Assembly: GCA_022736495.1 (NCBI GenBank)
Contig: DZCR01000068.1
Location: forward strand, 1-16,530
Length of the DNA stretch: 16,530 bases
From: Desulfobacca acetoxidans
Lineage (GTDB): Bacteria > Desulfobacterota > Desulfobaccia > Desulfobaccales > 0-14-0-80-60-11
Direction of reading: 5' to 3'
In this document: one piece after another, positions 7,245 to 13,968 of the stretch
Layout of the letters: every line of letters begins with the position of its first letter
How positions within the stretch are numbered: position 1 is the first letter of the stretch
The notes under the pieces: generated by a model
Told to the model about the DNA's origin: nothing
Database searches by the model: none
Seen by the model: only the letters and a program-made list of their open reading frames with translations
Program-made: the position numbers and the translations under genes

Positions 7245-8000
7245 ATGGAATTAACTGTCATCGGGTCCGGCACGGGGGTGCCCTCCCTGCGACGGGGGTC
7301 TCCGTGTCTGGCGGTCAGGGCAGGCGGCCGCCTTCTGGTCCTGGACCTGGGCGCCGGCAGCTTGAGGGCCTTGCTGCGCTATGGCTTCGATTTCTCCGCT
7401 ATCGACGTCCTGGCCCTGACCCACCTGCATCCCGATCATGTGGGGGACCTGATCCCCTTTCTGTTCGCCACCCGCTACGCCCTGGGCTACAGCCGCACCG
7501 AGCCCTTCCGTCTCCTGGCCGCCCGGGGATTCGCCCGGTTTCATAACCTCCTGAAGGAGGCCTTTGCCGGCTGGGTGGAGCCGCCCCCAGGCCTCATGGA
7601 ACTCCAAGAACTCGCCGCCGACCGGCCCGACGAGGTGCGCGATCATGACCTGGTGATCAAAAGCGCCCCCACCAATCACACCGACGGCAGCCTGGCCTTT
7701 CGGGTGGAAGCCCAGGGCAAGTCCCTGGTCTATTCGGGGGATACGGATGAGAGCGACTCCCTGGTGGATTTGGCCCGCGACGCCGATCTGTTGGTGCTGG
7801 AGGCGGCCAATCCCTTTAAAGTCCCGGGCCACCTCACCCCCGCCGAAGCCGGCCGCCTGGCGGCCCGGGCCCAAGTCAAGTGCCTGCTCTTGACCCACTT
7901 CTATCCGCCCTGTGATGAGGTGGATGTGGTGGCGCTGGCCTTGAAGGAGTTTCAGGGCGAGGTCCTGCGGGCCGAAGACGGTCTGCGCCTCACCGCGTAA
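7245..8000 (+). CDS. Metallo-beta-lactamase-fold hydrolase, RNase Z-like
   Basis: 251 residues with the complete zinc site of the superfamily: H60, H62, D64 and H65 in THLHPDHVGD, then H145 (TNHTDGS), D166 (YSGDTDES) and H218 (THFYP). H196 in GHLTPAEAG resembles the HLT motif of the RNase Z/ElaC group. The N-terminal MELTVIGSGTGVPS is also as in that group. However, there is no clear tRNA-binding exosite arm and the protein is shorter than tRNase Z, so a general phosphodiesterase or other hydrolase is as likely. The start is ATG 7245 with a weak AAGG site. It is cytoplasmic, with no signal peptide. Confidence 0.88.
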   Translation: MELTVIGSGTGVPSLRRGSPCLAVRAGGRLLVLDLGAGSLRALLRYGFDFSAIDVLALTHLHPDHVGDLIPFLFATRYALGYSRTEPFRLLAARGFARFHNLLKEAFAGWVEPPPGLMELQELAADRPDEVRDHDLVIKSAPTNHTDGSLAFRVEAQGKSLVYSGDTDESDSLVDLARDADLLVLEAANPFKVPGHLTPAEAGRLAARAQVKCLLLTHFYPPCDEVDVVALALKEFQGEVLRAEDGLRLTA

Positions 8001-8107
8001 GCTGAGCCCCGTAAGCGCCGATTTCAAACAACCGTCACGGGGAAAGAGGCGCATAAATGGCGCTTGACCGGATCTTGTGACACTGACTCCCCATGCTGGA
8101 GGTTTTC

Positions 8108-8410
8108 ATGAAAGTGACCCATTTTGGCAAGCTGAGGCTCGGGATCATCGGGGCTTTGGTGCTTTGCGCCTGCTGCTTGGTGGCCTGCGGCTCCCGGATC
8201 AACTCGGCCAACTTCGAAAAAATTCAAACCGGCATGACCATGGCGCAGGTGACGGCTATTCTGGGGGAGCCCACGGAATCCTCCAGTGTGGACGTGGCCG
8301 TGTTTTCCGGCACCGTCTCCAAGTGGAAAGCCGGCGACGTCACCATCACCATTCAGTTTGTCAACGGCAAGGTGGTGGCCAAACAATTATCCAAGTCTGA
8401 CCAACAGTAA
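8108..8410 (+). CDS. Small lipoprotein with BamE/OmlA-like (SmpA) domain
   Basis: 100 residues from ATG 8108; GGAGG at 8097-8101 chooses this ATG over one 15 nt upstream. Residues 1-26 are a lipoprotein signal peptide ending LVAC27-G, although the cluster of cysteines at 20, 22 and 23 makes the lipidated residue slightly uncertain. The mature domain carries FEKIQTGMTMAQVTAILGEPT, the helical signature of the SmpA/OmlA (BamE-like, DUF3862) fold, followed by beta strands ending ITIQFVNGKVVAKQL. This fold often helps outer-membrane assembly or inhibits hydrolases. It is too short and generic to call BamE itself. Inferred location: periplasmic face of a membrane. Confidence 0.8.
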   Translation: MKVTHFGKLRLGIIGALVLCACCLVACGSRINSANFEKIQTGMTMAQVTAILGEPTESSSVDVAVFSGTVSKWKAGDVTITIQFVNGKVVAKQLSKSDQQ

Positions 8411-8485
8411 ATTATCCCGGCGCGGTGCTGGGAATCGGATCGGTTTCTAACTATCTTTAGCACTTCACCAGCGAGAGGAACTTGT

Positions 8486-9280
8486 ATGTCTATCATTACC
8501 ATTTCCCGGGGCTCCTACAGCCGGGGCAAAGAGGTGGCCGAAAAGCTGGCCGCCGCGCTGGGTTACGAATGTATCTCCCGGGAGATCCTCATAGAGGCCT
8601 CGGAACAATTCAACATCCCGGAAATCAAGCTGGTGCGGGCCATCCATGATGCCCCCTCCATCCTGGAGCGCTTCACCTACGGCAAGGAAAGATACATATC
8701 GTATCTCAAGGCCGCTTTAATGAGATATGTCCAAAAGGATAATGTGGTGTATCATGGCCTGGCTGGTCATTTTTTCCTCCAGGATATTCCCCACGTCCTC
8801 AAGGTGCGAATTATCGCCGACCTGGAAGACCGGGTCGCCGAAGAGATGAAACGGGAAAACATCTCCGCCGCCGAAGCCCGGCATATCCTCAAAAAAGACG
8901 ATGACGAGCGTCGCCGTTGGGGTCTGCAAGTTTATGGGGTTGATACCTGGGACCCCATGCTCTACGACCTGGTCATCCACATTAAGTTTATTACCGTGGA
9001 TGATGCGGTGGATATGATCCGCTGTGCCGTGCAGTTGCCCCATTTCCAAACCACGCCGCCGTCGCAGAAAATTCTCGATGACCAGACCCTGGCCGCCCGG
9101 ATCCAGGCGGCCCTGGTGGAGGAGTTTCCCACCGCCAAAGTGAGCGCCCGGGAAGGTGAGATCTTCGTGGATGTCAAAGGCAATATCACCGAGGAACAGG
9201 AAGTGATCACCAGGGTAAAGCGTATCGCCGGCAACGTGGCCGGCATCGAAATCAAGTTGCAGTGCTTCGTCCATCCCTAA
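8486..9280 (+). CDS. Cytidylate-kinase-like protein with C-terminal BON-like domain
   Basis: 264 residues. The N-terminus ISRGSYSRGKEVAEKLA is the P-loop-like start of the cytidylate-kinase-2 family (PF13189-type), followed by the helix and REILIEAS region. A lid-like segment rich in charge (KKDDDERRRWGLQVYG) lies near 135-155. Residues about 200-264 resemble a BON domain (LAARIQAALVEEFP..., ending NVAGIEIKLQCF), an odd partner for a nucleotide kinase. AGAGGAA lies about 7 nt before ATG 8486. Members of this family are often annotated cytidylate kinase, but their substrate is unproven and most genomes carry a separate Cmk. Cytoplasmic; the role is not clear from its neighbours. Confidence 0.82.
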   Translation: MSIITISRGSYSRGKEVAEKLAAALGYECISREILIEASEQFNIPEIKLVRAIHDAPSILERFTYGKERYISYLKAALMRYVQKDNVVYHGLAGHFFLQDIPHVLKVRIIADLEDRVAEEMKRENISAAEARHILKKDDDERRRWGLQVYGVDTWDPMLYDLVIHIKFITVDDAVDMIRCAVQLPHFQTTPPSQKILDDQTLAARIQAALVEEFPTAKVSAREGEIFVDVKGNITEEQEVITRVKRIAGNVAGIEIKLQCFVHP

Positions 9281-9348
9281 ACTTCCCCGGAATTTAGGAG
9301 GCCGCAAACACGCGGGGAGGCTTACTGAGTTTCTCGGAGAAAAAACCC

Positions 9349-10164
9349 ATGTCCCACAAAACCTTTTACAGACAGTGCGGGGCGCTGGTGTTGGTAGGCC
9401 TATCACTTTTAGCGGCTACGGAGGTCAAGGCCAAATTGGTTACCAAGACGGTAGAGTACAAGCAAGACGGCACGGTGATGCGGGGCTTCTTGGCCTATGA
9501 TGGCGCCTTGACCGGGAAACGGCCGGGCGTCCTGGTGGTGCATGAATGGTGGGGACTCAATGATTTCGCCAAACAAAAGGCGGAGAAACTGGCGGGCTTA
9601 GGTTACGTGGCTCTGGCTGCAGATATGTACGGCAACGGCCACACCACCACCGACCGGGCAGAGGCCGCCAAGCTCGCAGCTCTGCGGGAAAACCCCCAAC
9701 TCCTCCGGGCCCGGGCCCAGGCGGCCCTTAAAGTCCTGGCGGCTAATCCCCGGGTAGCCCCCAAACGCCTGGCGGCCATCGGCTTCTGCTTCGGGGGCAC
9801 TACAGTTTTGGAGTTGGCCTACTCCGGGGCTGACCTGGCCGGGGTGGTGAGCTTCCACGGCGGCCTGCCTAAGGCCACCGCCGAGGACGAAAAACGTCTC
9901 AAGGCCGCGATCCTGGTGCTCCACGGCGCCAATGACCCCCATGTTTCCGCGGCCGACATCAATGCCTTTGAGCAAGCCATGCGCCAAGCCGGGGCCGACT
10001 GGCAGATGGTCTACTTCGGCGGCGCGGTGCACGGTTTCACCAACCCGGCCAACGGGAACAACCCGGCCGCAGGCGTGGCCTATGACGCCCGGGCGGCCCG
10101 GCGCTCCTGGCAATACCTGCAGGATTTCTTCCGGGAAATCTTCGCCACCAAGGGGACCGACTGA
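9349..10164 (+). CDS. Secreted dienelactone-hydrolase-family alpha/beta hydrolase
   Basis: 271 residues. Residues 1-28 look like a signal peptide (hydrophobic GALVLVGLSLLAA, cleavage near VKA), so the enzyme is probably periplasmic. The alpha/beta hydrolase core follows, with the dienelactone hydrolase triad: C147 in GFCFGG, D196 in HGANDPH and H228 in VHGF. E66 in HEWWGLND is the conserved residue that orients the cysteine in this family. A purine-rich GGAGA lies about 10 nt before the ATG. The cytoplasmic homologues open cyclic lactones in aromatic degradation; secreted versions have no fixed substrate. It is last in the plus-strand run; no aromatic pathway genes are present here. Confidence 0.9.
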   Translation: MSHKTFYRQCGALVLVGLSLLAATEVKAKLVTKTVEYKQDGTVMRGFLAYDGALTGKRPGVLVVHEWWGLNDFAKQKAEKLAGLGYVALAADMYGNGHTTTDRAEAAKLAALRENPQLLRARAQAALKVLAANPRVAPKRLAAIGFCFGGTTVLELAYSGADLAGVVSFHGGLPKATAEDEKRLKAAILVLHGANDPHVSAADINAFEQAMRQAGADWQMVYFGGAVHGFTNPANGNNPAAGVAYDARAARRSWQYLQDFFREIFATKGTD

Positions 10165-10264
10165 AAAGCAGACAAAGGAGGAGGCCTATAGCCCAGATCG
10201 ATGACCTGCGACCTCGTCCGTTCTGAATGATCGTTGTTGTAGCCCTTGAGCGTTCAGGCTGCCG

Positions 10265-11044
10265 TTAGAAACTCGGGGCTCCTAAGCTCCTAAGCTGCAA
10301 ATCGCTCTGTCCCCGCCACTCCCTGAGCCTGATTGCGCCCCTTTGAATTTCCAGATAGTGGATGCGGGGAGAGGTCCAGGCGCCGGCATTCGCAAAAACC
10401 TTGCCATCCTCCATCAAATGCAGGCCGTGACGGTGCGAGTGGGCCAGAATGACGATATCGAAGCCTTTGGTAAAGAGATCCAAGGCGGCTCTTAAGTTGC
10501 GCGGTACGTCAAAGAGAGGGTCTTCAGGACCAAGGGTTTTTTTATTCACCCCATAAAGCCACCATTCGAGGTGAAAAAAGAGATGAAAGAACTGGGGCGA
10601 AATTTTTAGTAACTTCCCCAGTATTCTGGCAGTTTGCTGGTGAACCCTGGGGAACCGCTGAAAACGGCGATCATAAATGTGCCCATGTTCAATATGAATC
10701 CGCCGATTGCCGGAAACTACGTCTAAAAACGGCATGGCCGCGCCTAGACCGGATTTGGCCAGGTAGGTTTCCCATTGCAGGTCATGGTTGCCATGCACGT
10801 AATAAATTTTATTGGTTTCCTGCGAGAGAAATTCTTTGATGCTTTTGAAAGCTGATTGCAGATCAACCGTTAATTTGGCAGTTGAGGATTGGAGAGAATC
10901 AAAGCCATCGCCATTAATGCAGAGACTGGCCCCTTTTTCCCCAATATGTTTGAAAAATGAACGTAAATAGGCCCTTTTATTAAAGGCGGGGTTACCAAGA
11001 TGGAGGTCGGAGATGACATAGAGATGTTCTTCTTGAACTTGAAT
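10265..11044 (-). CDS. LpxH-like calcineurin-type metallophosphoesterase with apparent ATT start
   Basis: The frame is open from 11056 down to TAA 10265-10267 and encodes the full set of metallophosphoesterase motifs: D13 and H15 (ISDLHLGN), G45-D46 (NGDGFD), G85-N86-H87-D88 (HGNHD), H120/H122 (EHGH) and H202/H204 (LAHSH). There is no ATG, GTG or TTG before the first motif; an in-frame TGA at 11057-11059 ends the possibilities. AAAGGA at 11053-11058, 8 nt before ATT 11042-11044, suggests an ATT start, giving 259 residues. The GTG at 10798 would remove the first two metal motifs. It is cytoplasmic with no signal peptide. Known relatives include UDP-2,3-diacylglucosamine hydrolases (lipid A); the exact substrate is unproven. 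The gene reads as more AT-rich than its neighbours. A mutated start (pseudogene) or sequence error is the alternative. Confidence 0.8.
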   Translation of the reverse strand: MQVQEEHLYVISDLHLGNPAFNKRAYLRSFFKHIGEKGASLCINGDGFDSLQSSTAKLTVDLQSAFKSIKEFLSQETNKIYYVHGNHDLQWETYLAKSGLGAAMPFLDVVSGNRRIHIEHGHIYDRRFQRFPRVHQQTARILGKLLKISPQFFHLFFHLEWWLYGVNKKTLGPEDPLFDVPRNLRAALDLFTKGFDIVILAHSHRHGLHLMEDGKVFANAGAWTSPRIHYLEIQRGAIRLREWRGQSDLQLRSLGAPSF

Positions 11045-11222
11045 GGCAAATTCCTTTCAGGCCGTTAAAGAAAACTCAGCCGTTTATTTGCAAAGCAGTG
11101 AGACGATGGCCTGATGAGACCCTCAATAAATACCTTTACATGCCAAGGTGCTAGCTGATTTCCTAGACAATTTTCGACCGCATGTTGGTTCATTCCTTTG
11201 CAGCGCTGCGGCCCTGTCAATA

Positions 11223-11972
11223 TTACTGCCTGAGCCGACAGAGTTTCGCCGCCCGTTCTCGCACCGCTGTAATGATTTCCGGCAGGGTGCTGTTGGTCCC
11301 CTTTTTGATGAGAAACCCGGGAATTGCGCCACCCGGATCGGTGGAGAGGCGGTAAATAGCCCTAGTTTGATTGGTGCCATAAGGTTTTAAAATCCATTCC
11401 CCGGAATTTTCCTTGAGGTTCCCGATGACCAGCGACCAGGTAAGGTGATAATCATGTTGGGCCGCCAGGCTCTCATCATTCATACTTTTTACGACGTACC
11501 ATCTGTTGTTGCACGGCCAGGGGAAATCTAAGTTGCTGTAATGATATACGGTATATTTTCCGCCAGGAATGCGGGAATTGGCCGGGTCTGCCGGGGTAGG
11601 GCCGAGTAATTTCTCCACCTCCTTGGCTGTGGCCGGCTGTTTTTGTACGATCATGGGTATCTTTTCCGCGGCCACCGCCATACTGGCCTGGGTCCGGGGC
11701 ATGAAATACTGAAAACTATTCACATCGGTAATGATTTGCCACACAATCTCGGGAGAGGCATTGATAATCGCCGTCATTTCAGCGCGTTTGAGCGCAGAGC
11801 CCGGTGCGTCCTGGGCAGCAACAATGATCTCGCCTTTGTCTAATCTGCTGCGGATCGCTTCCTCCGTCCCCGCCTGGGCGGCAAAGCCGAAGGTAAGTAT
11901 AAGCGCCCCCCCCAAAAGAATTATCCGGACTACGGGGCAATGCTCGCTACAAGATCTAAACCATAATCTCAT
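11223..11972 (-). CDS. Secreted START/SRPBCC-domain protein
   Basis: 249 residues from ATG 11970-11972, with GGAGGG and GAGG just upstream; a TTG extension reaching 11996 is less likely. A basic N-terminus and long hydrophobic core (IILLGGALILTFGFA) end in AQA before GTEE, a signal peptide of about 34 residues, so the protein is periplasmic. The mature part fits a helix-grip START/cyclase fold: RAEMTAIINASPEIVWQIITD is the typical first strand and helix, and HYSNLDFPWPCNNRWYVV resembles the polyketide-cyclase/START core. It ends in a helix (EIITAVRERAAKL). Such proteins bind lipids or other hydrophobic ligands. Its ATG follows the stop of the YchF-like gene by only 24 nt, so the two are probably cotranscribed and perhaps translationally coupled. 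Confidence 0.82.
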   Translation of the reverse strand: MRLWFRSCSEHCPVVRIILLGGALILTFGFAAQAGTEEAIRSRLDKGEIIVAAQDAPGSALKRAEMTAIINASPEIVWQIITDVNSFQYFMPRTQASMAVAAEKIPMIVQKQPATAKEVEKLLGPTPADPANSRIPGGKYTVYHYSNLDFPWPCNNRWYVVKSMNDESLAAQHDYHLTWSLVIGNLKENSGEWILKPYGTNQTRAIYRLSTDPGGAIPGFLIKKGTNSTLPEIITAVRERAAKLCRLRQ

Positions 11973-11996
11973 GGATACCTCGCCCTCCGCTGCCAA

Positions 11997-12686
11997 CTAA
12001 ATGTTGAAGCGAATCTCGATGATGTCTCCTTCGTGAATAAGATAATCACGGTCCACCAGCTTGACCAGTCCCTTGCTCCGGGCCTCCTGCATATTATAAA
12101 CCTGCATGAAGTCGTGGTAATTGACGATATCGGCCTTGATAAACCCCCGGGCTAGGTCCGAGTGAATCTTGCCGGCGCAGGTCACGATGTCCGAATCCCG
12201 CTGCACTGGCCAGGCGTGCACTTCTTTTTTATCGGCGGTATAGAAGAAAACCACTCCGGATTTTGTCAAGACCTGGGTGATGGCGTCGTTGAGTTCCGGG
12301 GACTCCGACATGATGAGAGTGGGCTTCAAACTCAAGGGGGCCAGGGTCCTGAGTAGACTCAATTCCGCCCCGGTGAAGTCCCCGTCACACAGGGGCACTT
12401 CCTGCTCCAGATAATTCAGGCATTTTTCCAAAAGCTGCTTTTCCGGCTCATCCCCGGTCCGATCCCGGCGGGCCTCCAGTTTTTCCATGTCCAGGATCAA
12501 CAGGTCCCAAACCCGCTCCCGGGCTACCAGGAAGCCGTCACAGTGGTTAAAGTCGTCCTTGGCAAATTCGACGTAAAACGGTGTGATTTTCTTGGGGGAT
12601 AATTTCTGGTCCAGGGTGATGACGCGCTCATCCTGGTACTTCACTTTGCCCTCGGGCAGATCAAATCCAATGATGCATATCTTCAT
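11997..12686 (-). CDS. YchF-related protein lacking the GTPase motifs (DUF933/TGS C-terminus)
   Basis: 229 residues, compared with about 360 for YchF/Ola1. The C-terminal 75 residues are a clear YchF TGS/DUF933 domain (CAGKIHSDLARGFIKADIV, then GDIIEIRFNI). The middle keeps the YchF helical region (DLLILDMEKLEARRDR). The N-terminus starts like a G domain (MKICIIGF) but where the P-loop GxxxxGKS should be it reads DLPEGKVKYQD, and DxAG and the base-specificity motif are missing. So the nucleotide-binding core looks removed and the protein is not expected to hydrolyse ATP or GTP. GAGG lies 9 nt before the ATG. A role on the ribosome, as for YchF, is inferred from the TGS domain. The secreted START protein gene follows at once. 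Confidence 0.85.
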   Translation of the reverse strand: MKICIIGFDLPEGKVKYQDERVITLDQKLSPKKITPFYVEFAKDDFNHCDGFLVARERVWDLLILDMEKLEARRDRTGDEPEKQLLEKCLNYLEQEVPLCDGDFTGAELSLLRTLAPLSLKPTLIMSESPELNDAITQVLTKSGVVFFYTADKKEVHAWPVQRDSDIVTCAGKIHSDLARGFIKADIVNYHDFMQVYNMQEARSKGLVKLVDRDYLIHEGDIIEIRFNI

Positions 12687-12745
12687 TAACTTTTACCTCA
12701 CGGGCGCTGGTGTGACCGATTTTCGGCTCACCTGCTCACTTACAG

Positions 12746-12774
12746 AAAACCGGCAAGATCATAGACCTTGCCGG
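12746..12774 (-). terminator. Intrinsic terminator after the RRM gene
   Basis: On the minus strand CCGGCAAG (12774-12767) pairs with CTTGCCGG (12757-12750) around a 9-nt loop, then four U residues (12749-12746) and a further U-rich stretch. It lies about 50 nt after the RRM gene and before the YchF-like gene. Confidence 0.75.
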
Positions 12775-12822
12775 CATAGGTGCTATTTAGTTCTGTTCTT
12801 AAAAAAAGCTCAAGCCGGTGGT

Positions 12823-13149
12823 TTAACGATAGCCGCCGCGACCGCCGCCGCGACCGCCGCCACCATAGCCGCCGCCGCGACCCCCGCCGCCGCCACCGCC
12901 CCGGGCTTGGGGCCTGGCTTCATTCACCGCCAGCGCCCGACCTTCGACCTGACGGCCATTCAGCATGGAGATGGCCTTTTGCCCCTCCAACTTGGTTTCC
13001 ATTTCCACGAAACCGAAGCCCCGGGGTTGACCGGTCTGCCGGTCGGTGATGATTTTGGCTGAAGCTACGTTCCCGGCCTCGGTGAACAGGTCCTTGAGTT
13101 CGGCTTCAGTCATTTCCATGGGCAGATTGCCCACATATAATTTGATCAC
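12823..13149 (-). CDS. RNA-binding protein: single RRM with glycine-rich RGG-type tail
   Basis: 108 residues from GTG 13147-13149; AAGGAG 6 nt upstream chooses it over a GTG at 13173, which would place the ribosome binding site inside the gene. The RRM fold (about 3-80) has RNP2 LYVGNL and RNP1 RGFGFVEM, with the usual aromatic residues that stack on RNA bases. The tail from about residue 83 is almost only Gly and Arg with a few Tyr, a flexible RGG-like RNA-binding tail as in plant and cyanobacterial cold-induced glycine-rich proteins. It is cytoplasmic. It sits downstream of a cold-shock protein and a small basic protein, so a role as an RNA chaperone in the cold is inferred. The leader hairpin at 13166-13199 may control it. 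Confidence 0.93.
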   Translation of the reverse strand: MIKLYVGNLPMEMTEAELKDLFTEAGNVASAKIITDRQTGQPRGFGFVEMETKLEGQKAISMLNGRQVEGRALAVNEARPQARGGGGGGGRGGGYGGGGRGGGRGGYR

Positions 13150-13165
13150 GTTTTTCTCCTTAAAC

Positions 13166-13199
13166 GGCGACACGATACCCCTTCCCCGATGGTGTCGCC
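13166..13199 (-). promoter_or_regulatory. Leader hairpin just upstream of the RRM gene
   Basis: On the minus strand GGCGACAC (13199-13192) pairs perfectly with GTGTCGCC (13173-13166). The 18-nt loop contains two GGGG runs. The stem ends 4 nt before the AAGGAG site of the RRM gene, close enough to affect ribosome access. Confidence 0.5.
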
Positions 13200-13224
13200 C
13201 GACCCGATCTGGAGGAGAATTTGG

Positions 13225-13380
13225 TTATTCCTCAATAGTGCCTTCTTCCTGCGCCTGGGGTTCTTCTGCAACTTCTTCTGAGGTGGCCCGGTTTTGGCGC
13301 TTTTTCATCTTTTCATCGCTCTTTTGCTTCCGAGCGAGTTCTTTGGCTCGTTTTTCCCAGCCATATCGATTGCGGGCCAC
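13225..13380 (-). CDS. Small highly charged protein of the cold-shock cluster (51 aa)
   Basis: A 51-residue frame from GTG 13378-13380 to TAA 13225-13227. AGGAGGTGA, a near-perfect ribosome binding site, ends a few bases before the GTG and supports expression. The protein begins ARNRYGWEKRAKELARKQK, is strongly basic over the first 32 residues (probably a single helix or coiled coil), and has an acidic tail (EEVAEEPQAQEEGTIEE). I do not recognise a named family; small proteins of this shape occur near cold-shock and RNA-helicase genes in related bacteria. It lies between the csp and RRM genes, so RNA or ribosome association is inferred. It is easily missed by gene callers because of its length and GTG start. 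Confidence 0.8.
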   Translation of the reverse strand: MARNRYGWEKRAKELARKQKSDEKMKKRQNRATSEEVAEEPQAQEEGTIEE

Positions 13381-13407
13381 GGCTCACCTCCTTGGGGTTG
13401 AGATGGC

Positions 13408-13440
13408 GGAACTCCGGGGCCTTAAGGCCACCGGAGTTCC
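13408..13440 (-). other. Strong intercistronic hairpin between csp and the 51-aa gene
   Basis: GGAACTCCGG (13440-13431, minus strand) pairs perfectly with CCGGAGTTCC (13417-13408). Inside, GGCC pairs with GGCC around a UUAA loop, with one bulged U: about 14 bp in total. No U-tract follows, so it may protect the csp transcript from 3' exonucleases or cause partial termination, giving csp higher expression than the genes after it. Confidence 0.65.
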
Positions 13441-13460
13441 CAGCCTCACGTGGTTACCAG

Positions 13461-13664
13461 TTACAGCTTGGTGACGTTTTGCGCCTGCGGGCCTTTCTGG
13501 CCCTGGACCACCTCAAACTCGACTTCCTGGTCCTCTGCCAGGGTCCGGAAGCCTTCGCTCTGGATCGCGCTGTGGTGCACAAAGACATCGGGGCCGTTCT
13601 CTCGGGAAATAAAACCAAATCCCTTGGAATCGTTAAACCATTTCACCCTTCCTCTTTCCTTCAT
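13461..13664 (-). CDS. Cold-shock protein, CspA family
   Basis: 67 residues, the standard length. RNP1 KGFGFI and RNP2 VFVHHSAI are both present, in the single five-stranded OB fold; the start [18 protein letters not shown] and the ending QAQNVTKL are typical. ATG 13662-13664 follows AGGAGG by about 10 nt. It binds single-stranded RNA and DNA, melts mRNA structure and can act as an antiterminator. It is first in a likely operon with the 51-aa protein and the RRM protein. Its leader is about 155 nt long if the promoter at 13827-13855 is used, and contains an intrinsic terminator, which suggests control by attenuation as well as cold. Confidence 0.96.
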   Translation of the reverse strand: MKERGRVKWFNDSKGFGFISRENGPDVFVHHSAIQSEGFRTLAEDQEVEFEVVQGQKGPQAQNVTKL

Positions 13665-13734
13665 GAATGAGGAACCTCCTAAAATTTGTAACACTTATCC
13701 CGCCCCACGAGCAGGTCCGCGAGAGCAGCCAGGC

Positions 13735-13769
13735 AAAAAAAAACGGGAAGGTATTTAGCATACCCTTCC
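13735..13769 (-). terminator. Intrinsic terminator in the csp leader
   Basis: On the minus strand 13769-13760 pairs with 13754-13746 (nine pairs, one bulge at 13765) around a 5-nt loop, followed after CG by nine U residues (13743-13735). It lies about 70 nt upstream of the csp ATG and about 50 nt downstream of the predicted transcript start at 13820. Confidence 0.8.
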
Positions 13770-13820
13770 GATCTATGGCCAGGGCCCGCAGCCCTGCCTT
13801 CAGTCTGACATGCTATCTAC
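13735..13820 (-). ncRNA. Candidate small RNA or attenuated leader of csp
   Basis: The promoter at 13827-13855 and the terminator at 13735-13769 enclose a transcript of about 85 nt. A first hairpin (about 13775-13797) pairs AGGGC with GCCCT and continues with GGC/GCC around a bulge. The second hairpin is the terminator. No reading frame with a ribosome binding site is seen in it. It could be a free small RNA or the 5' part of the csp mRNA that ends early unless read through. I recognise no known RNA family. Confidence 0.45.
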
Positions 13821-13826
13821 AAATTC

Positions 13827-13855
13827 AATTTAATGCGAAAATTGTATGATGTCAA
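13827..13855 (-). promoter_or_regulatory. Promoter upstream of the csp leader
   Basis: On the minus strand TTGACA (13850-13855), a 17-nt spacer and TAAATT (13827-13832, 4/6) form a good sigma70-type promoter in an AT-rich stretch between the polyprenyl synthase gene and csp. Confidence 0.6.
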
Positions 13856-13968
13856 GGAAAATAAAGGGAAAGATGCAATTACCCCCCCACCGTTTCATCG
13901 AGTCCTGAAGGGCTTCTAGGCGGGCAGGACAACGAGATGATTTTATTTTAATAATTAGGTGCAGCCTA

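Noticed and set aside
10174..10209. An AAAGGAGG site after the dienelactone hydrolase gene, possibly for a small gene
   Set aside because: The nearest ATG (10201) is about 19 nt away and opens a frame of only nine codons.
10796..10798. GTG start for a 177-residue phosphoesterase
   Set aside because: It removes the D-x-H and GD metal motifs that are encoded in the same frame upstream.
11057..11089. Read-through of TGA 11057-11059 as Sec in the phosphoesterase
   Set aside because: No start codon exists between this TGA and the TAA upstream at 11084-11086, so there is no frame to read through from.
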